Positions 59,804-64,000 of a stretch of 64,000 nt of DNA are shown piece after piece. The stretch spans positions 60,758,001-60,822,000 of the forward strand of contig NC_080590.1 in NCBI RefSeq assembly GCF_029962835.1, in the 5' to 3' direction. Made by a program: the position numbers and the translations under genes. This DNA comes from Magnolia sinica. Taxonomy: Eukaryota; Streptophyta; Magnoliopsida; Magnoliales; Magnoliaceae. Numbering within the stretch: position 1 is the first letter of the stretch; every line of letters begins with the position of its first letter. A model generated the notes under the pieces. That model was not told the origin of the DNA. It made no database searches and saw nothing but the letters and a program-made list of their open reading frames with translations.

Positions 59804-60111
59804 GGATTCAAAAGATTATGCGGATGTACATGGCCTTATCATGCATGCCTACAACTCACAGAATGCAGCCTTGCGTGTTGATCACCTTGGCTTACATAAG
59901 GCTCTGTGTGTCCTAATGGGGTGGAACTATGCGAAAGGACCAGATAGCTCTAAGGCATACGAGTCGTTCTCTGCTAGTGAAGCTGAAGCAAATAAGGAGG
60001 ATCTGATTATATGGCCACCAATAGTGATAATTCATAACACAAAGACAGGACGCAAAAAAGATGGCCGCGTGGAGGGCCTGGGTAACAAAGAGATGGATAA
60101 TAAACTCAAAG
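59804..60111 (+). CDS. XS-domain (SGS3-related) protein, exon 2
   Basis: The first G completes codon 329. Then 'DSKDYADVHGLIMHAYNSQN' gives H338 and H343, completing a C-x2-C...H-x4-H XS zinc finger with C324/C327 of exon 1. 'LRVDHLGLHKALCVLMGWNY' leads into the XS domain proper, with 'EDLIIWPPIVIIHNTKTGRK' (a conserved core of XS proteins) and 'NKEMDNKLK' at the end. The donor is AAAG|GTATAA at 60112, with one base of the next codon. The XS domain is an RRM-like RNA-binding fold in SGS3 and its relatives. It is incomplete here: the following 'GFGGGKSKSLYG'-type part expected of the family is not found before 64000, so later exons lie outside. There are no stops or frame breaks. Confidence 0.9.
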
Positions 60112-61331
60112 GTATAATTATGTTCCTACCTTCATGTAATTATGTTTTATGGTTCAGCTAGTATGTTTCTTAGTGCTGCAACCTTTGAACTAGGTATGCA
60201 TCTGAAGGCAGATTATGGATCTGTTCATTTGGATGCCTTTATACCTATTTATAATGCTAGAATTTTGATAGAAGTGGTTGTTTGAGTAGTCCTTTAATCT
60301 GTTTAATCTCTTGCATCTGCCATTCTTCTCATGGCAATGGATGGAAGCTCAGGGTTAGGAAATGTTCTTATTCTGGAATTTCACTATTTCTTTAATTGAC
60401 TACTTTATTGCATTCTAACTTCTGGTTCTAATTACATATGGTTGAACTTTTCCTCCATTCAATGCTGTCTTCATGTATGTTTGTTTTTTATTTTTATTTT
60501 GCAAATTGAGTAGTATTTTGAGATTATCTGCAGCGTATGTTAATTGTAACTTTGTCAGCTTAGAGTCGACTATACAAGGTATAATTATCTCAGAATGTGT
60601 TCTTTCTTTCAATTAAATGTACGAGTGGTCTTATGTATACTTGATTCATTGATACGTAAATGGTTTCAGATTCTGATTCTGATTTGGAAAATGTAACAAG
60701 GATGCAACAGTGTTATGAAATTGTTCTGTATCAACATGTGTCCATGTCTGCATTGTTCAACGATCCTAGACAGATCGTGTAAAAGCAAATCTTTTATGTT
60801 TACTAGTTATCTTTATTAGGATACCTTTCCCTTTAAAGATAAATAAATAATTACTGTACAATATTAAATATATTTCTTATTCTATGTATTTGTGTGGATG
60901 TTGGTGTCTGAGAGTCATATCCATGCCTGACACACATAGATAACTAGAATAACCAACTTGAATGCTTGCACAAGAGATCTATTGGCTTTTCAACCAAGGG
61001 TGTTAAACGATTTGGACTTGATTTAGACTACTTCACAGTATTGACTTGCGCTAGTTGATTCAGTGACTTGGGCAAGTTGGACTTCTTTATATTTGATAAT
61101 AAGAAATATAAGCAGATGAGTAAAATTCATAAAAGAGAAGATTTTGAAGAAAGAAGGGAGATACTGATTACCCCCCTCCCCCCTCTTTTCATTTCGTAGA
61201 AAAAGCGAAAATCCTATTCAATTTCCATGTATTTCCCCTACCTGTCCACTGCCGATAGAAGCCCTAAATCAGAAGTGGACAAAATAAAAAAAAATCTAGA
61301 TTTCTTTCAGTCGAGATACCCATGCATTTGG

Positions 61332-61367
<36 letters not shown>

Positions 61368-64000
61368 CTGCTTAAGGACCTTAAGGTAATCCCAACAGGA
61401 ATCTAGAACCCTAGAAAGACATGCCGGTGGGTTGTTCACCACTTTTTTGAAGATCTGTGTCGTCCATCATCACTAGTCATTGAGATTGTTCCATATTTGT
61501 TGATCATCATTGGCGCTGTCCCATTCTTATGTTGTTTAAAGAACTCTAACCTATGGATCGATAATTGAATATGAAAAGAAACTCCTAAAGAAGGGCTCGA
61601 ACCTTGAAATTACCTGAACTCTTAGATGAAGTGAAGAGGTCAAATCACGAGCTTAGCATGGTTGGCTCAATTAAGTTGCATATATATGTGTGTGTGCGTG
61701 CGCGCGCGCGCGTCTATATATATAATCATCATGTCTTGGGCCAATCTATATTGGGTCATGAAAAACTTGGCTAAATTGAGTTGAGTAGTGAAACTTTTCC
61801 CCCCTTTACTCGATATTTGCTTAAAAAGTGGGTTGATTTGGGTGAGTCATGAGTCAACACAGTTTTTGGACCTTGTTTTGAACTCTTGATCTGCCTGTAA
61901 TCCAGAATTTAAAGCAAACAAGTCCAATTAGGCTATAATGTCAACTTATGTTGGGTAAAATATTTTAACATGGTTGTACTCTCGACTCTTGAGTTGTAAC
62001 AAATCCTTATTGTACCCTTATGTTAAGAATTTGGGTTTCTGAGAATATGCTACATCCAATCCTTACTGTACGCATTACCTGTAACTGCATTAATGTAATG
62101 TAGGCTTGTGAAGCTGTGTGCCTTTATCCCACAGCTTGGGAGATGTGTAGCTGTTTTTCTTAGGATTTTATGTGTTTGGATGGTACTCTATAGTGGAGTA
62201 TTTTCTTGTCACATTTGTCATTCCTTGCATTGATTATAATGGTGAATCACCTCGGTTTGTGAGTTAGGGGGCAGTTATCTAAGTGTTAAGGACAAATAGG
62301 TCTTTTGACTTCTGGTTGCTCAGTTTCTGAGATAGGAAGGTAAATGAGAGGGCTTTTCTTTTTGGAGCCTTTGGGGTATTCTCCCTTGTGCTAACAATGT
62401 GGAGAGGAAAGGTGAGGGTTTTTACTCAGGTTGGCTCTTCTCAGTTTTTCCGTTGTGCTTCATGCCTGAGCTTGACTCTTGTGTATGGCTTCTTTTTTAA
62501 ATAGTTTGTTTAATCTATTTGAACTTTGAATTGTGTTCCTGAGCTATTTCAGGGCTTGTAGTGTTGCTGTTTTTTCTGGGTTTTGTTTAGGGCTGTTTGT
62601 ATATAGCTTTGGGCTTTTCGGTTCATTTCTGTTTCAATAAAGCTCTTGTTGCTGGCTAAAAAGAAAAAGAAAAGTTAAAGAGGTGGGATTGTTTATCTCT
62701 AAGGTTCTTGTGATTGAAAGATGGAAAGAAAAAGGTACATGATTTTATCATGAGGTTCTCTTGGTTATAAGGTTGTGAGAAGACACCAGAAGTGGCTCTC
62801 CTCATTTGTGCTGGTGGATTCATATGTGGACATCTTCCTTTTTGAATGTAGCCATAGTGGTGCCATGCAGAATTTGTCTATTTTTTGTTTGCTTGTATGC
62901 TCAAAGCTATGGCAGTGTGTTTCACATTATCTTGGAATGATCAAATTACATGCACGATTGTAGAGTTTAGTTCATTTCAATATATGTGTAATGCAAGCGT
63001 GCAGATCCAAACACCTTTCATTACTGCCAAGGTGTCGGGCTCCATCTGATTTCTTTCCTTTGACTTGTCTGTTTACTTTCCATTTCTACTGGGATTAGGC
63101 GATGTCTTAGGCATGCTGGTGTGAATCTCTTTGTTCTGTTTCTTTTTTGTCTATGTTTACAAACACCATGTGTACATTCTTCTCCTTTTTATTTCTATCT
63201 ATTTGCACTGCTTATGCATTCTTCTTAGCTATCTTATCATTTGCATCTCATGGGATGTGAGCTGTCGGAACCGCAACACTCTATGCATTCCTTTTCGTTG
63301 GTCTTGTTTCTTTCGTTACTGATGGGGCATGGCATCATGCCCCATATGTTTTGTTTCCTTTTGACTTGTCTGTATTTTTGCCACCTATGATAGGATCATG
63401 CGACATCTTTGTTACGAGGTTATACATCTCAATTTTTCTTTTTTCTTTTTTCTTTTTTATTTTATTTTATTTTATTTTATTTTTTGCTATTTTTTCCCAG
63501 GTTATCACATTTGGTCAGCTTTGTAGATCTTGATAGTGGCTTTCCACTTGAGTATCTGTGTTTGAAGTCGTGCTTGATATTTGTAAAATTTTATGGATAA
63601 CTGATGCCATCTGTACTAGGCTGTGCAGCTCTTACTAGTTGATCGTCTATGCTATAGGTATGGATGTCTTATGGTCTGTTCTTACTTGATGCTGCCCATG
63701 CTAGTTGTGTGCTTTGTAAAACTGATATTGGAGTTGTTTGGTTCCTTTCCTCCTGCTTTGGTAGTCGGGGTTTTTATCTTGTTCTCATCTTTAATTGATG
63801 CAAGATCAATAATCTAGACAAAACCATGTGCCATAAATCCCTTCTGTAGATAAAAAGGGTCTTCAATACAATGCTTTCTCCTTTTGTCCTTGCTTTTGTG
63901 TTGAGTTGACAGCGTTCTAAGCGCTTTTGACTTCCTTGAACCACCTGGCCAGTGCTTTCTACTCCTATCGAATGAAATGAAGCGTAAAGATGTTTGAAGA
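60112..64000 (+). other. Intron 2 of the XS gene (incomplete), no further exon found
   Basis: The donor at 60112 is clear; no acceptor leading into XS-like sequence is seen. Microsatellites: (CT)n at 61333-61366, (TG)(CG)n at about 61687-61713, and a T-rich pentamer tract (tttta) at about 63430-63485. A possible LINE 3' tail ('tttcaataaagctcttgttg' then A-rich) lies at about 62560-62680. The other frames are short and unconvincing. Confidence 0.65.

Noticed and set aside
60112..64000. Search for the next XS exon
   Set aside because: No segment with the expected downstream XS motif was found on the plus strand; it probably lies beyond the window.

Overview
The window is nuclear DNA from a flowering plant. 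It has no operon-like gene packing. It is dominated by LTR retrotransposons nested in one another, plus hAT-type and LINE fragments, and it carries one recognisable host gene: an XS-domain protein of the SGS3 relatives, on the + strand, split by a very long intron. Recurrent 'gtgggccc' repeats and the large transposon-filled intron would fit a magnoliid-type genome. That is a weak guess, not a demonstrated assignment.

Layout. 1-20499: a degenerate Ty3/Gypsy element (Del/Tekay-like, + strand) whose 5' LTR starts before the window. That LTR is split at 2457/~12627 by a SIRE-like Ty1/Copia element (+ strand, 2458-~12629). The Gypsy element's remains follow: PBS, an extra ORF upstream of gag, gag, pol and a 5'-truncated 3' LTR. 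20500-26844: a minus-strand SIRE-like gag-pol fragment, into which the Gypsy element had inserted on its left and which is interrupted by a 4.6-kb solo LTR (21891-26476). 26845-33253: a second, minus-strand Ty1/Copia element with a complete 5' LTR on the right and a truncated 3' LTR on the left. Its outer LTR edge lies about 430 bp from the start codon of the XS gene.

33254-64000: the XS-domain gene. Exon 1 (33686-34671) encodes a proline-rich N-terminus and the two cysteines of an XS zinc finger. Exon 2 (59804-60111) encodes the two histidines and the start of the XS domain. The 25.1-kb intron between them holds LINE 3' ends, two hAT-type non-autonomous elements with perfect 8-bp target duplications (one carrying a PPR-like insert), tandem repeats, and a nearly full-length Ty3 chromovirus (47382-54066) with atypical ends. 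The gene continues beyond 64000.

No rRNA, tRNA, CRISPR or bacterial-type features were seen. All retroelement coding regions carry stops or frameshifts. The only plausibly functional protein-coding sequence is the XS gene. The most unusual observations are: the zinc finger split by a 25-kb intron; the chromovirus that lacks both outer termini yet is flanked by a 25-bp duplication; the missing tRNA primer site in the minus-strand Copia element, replaced by an inverted copy of a U5 segment; the PPR-like cargo in a hAT element; and the junctions of the nested Gypsy and SIRE elements.
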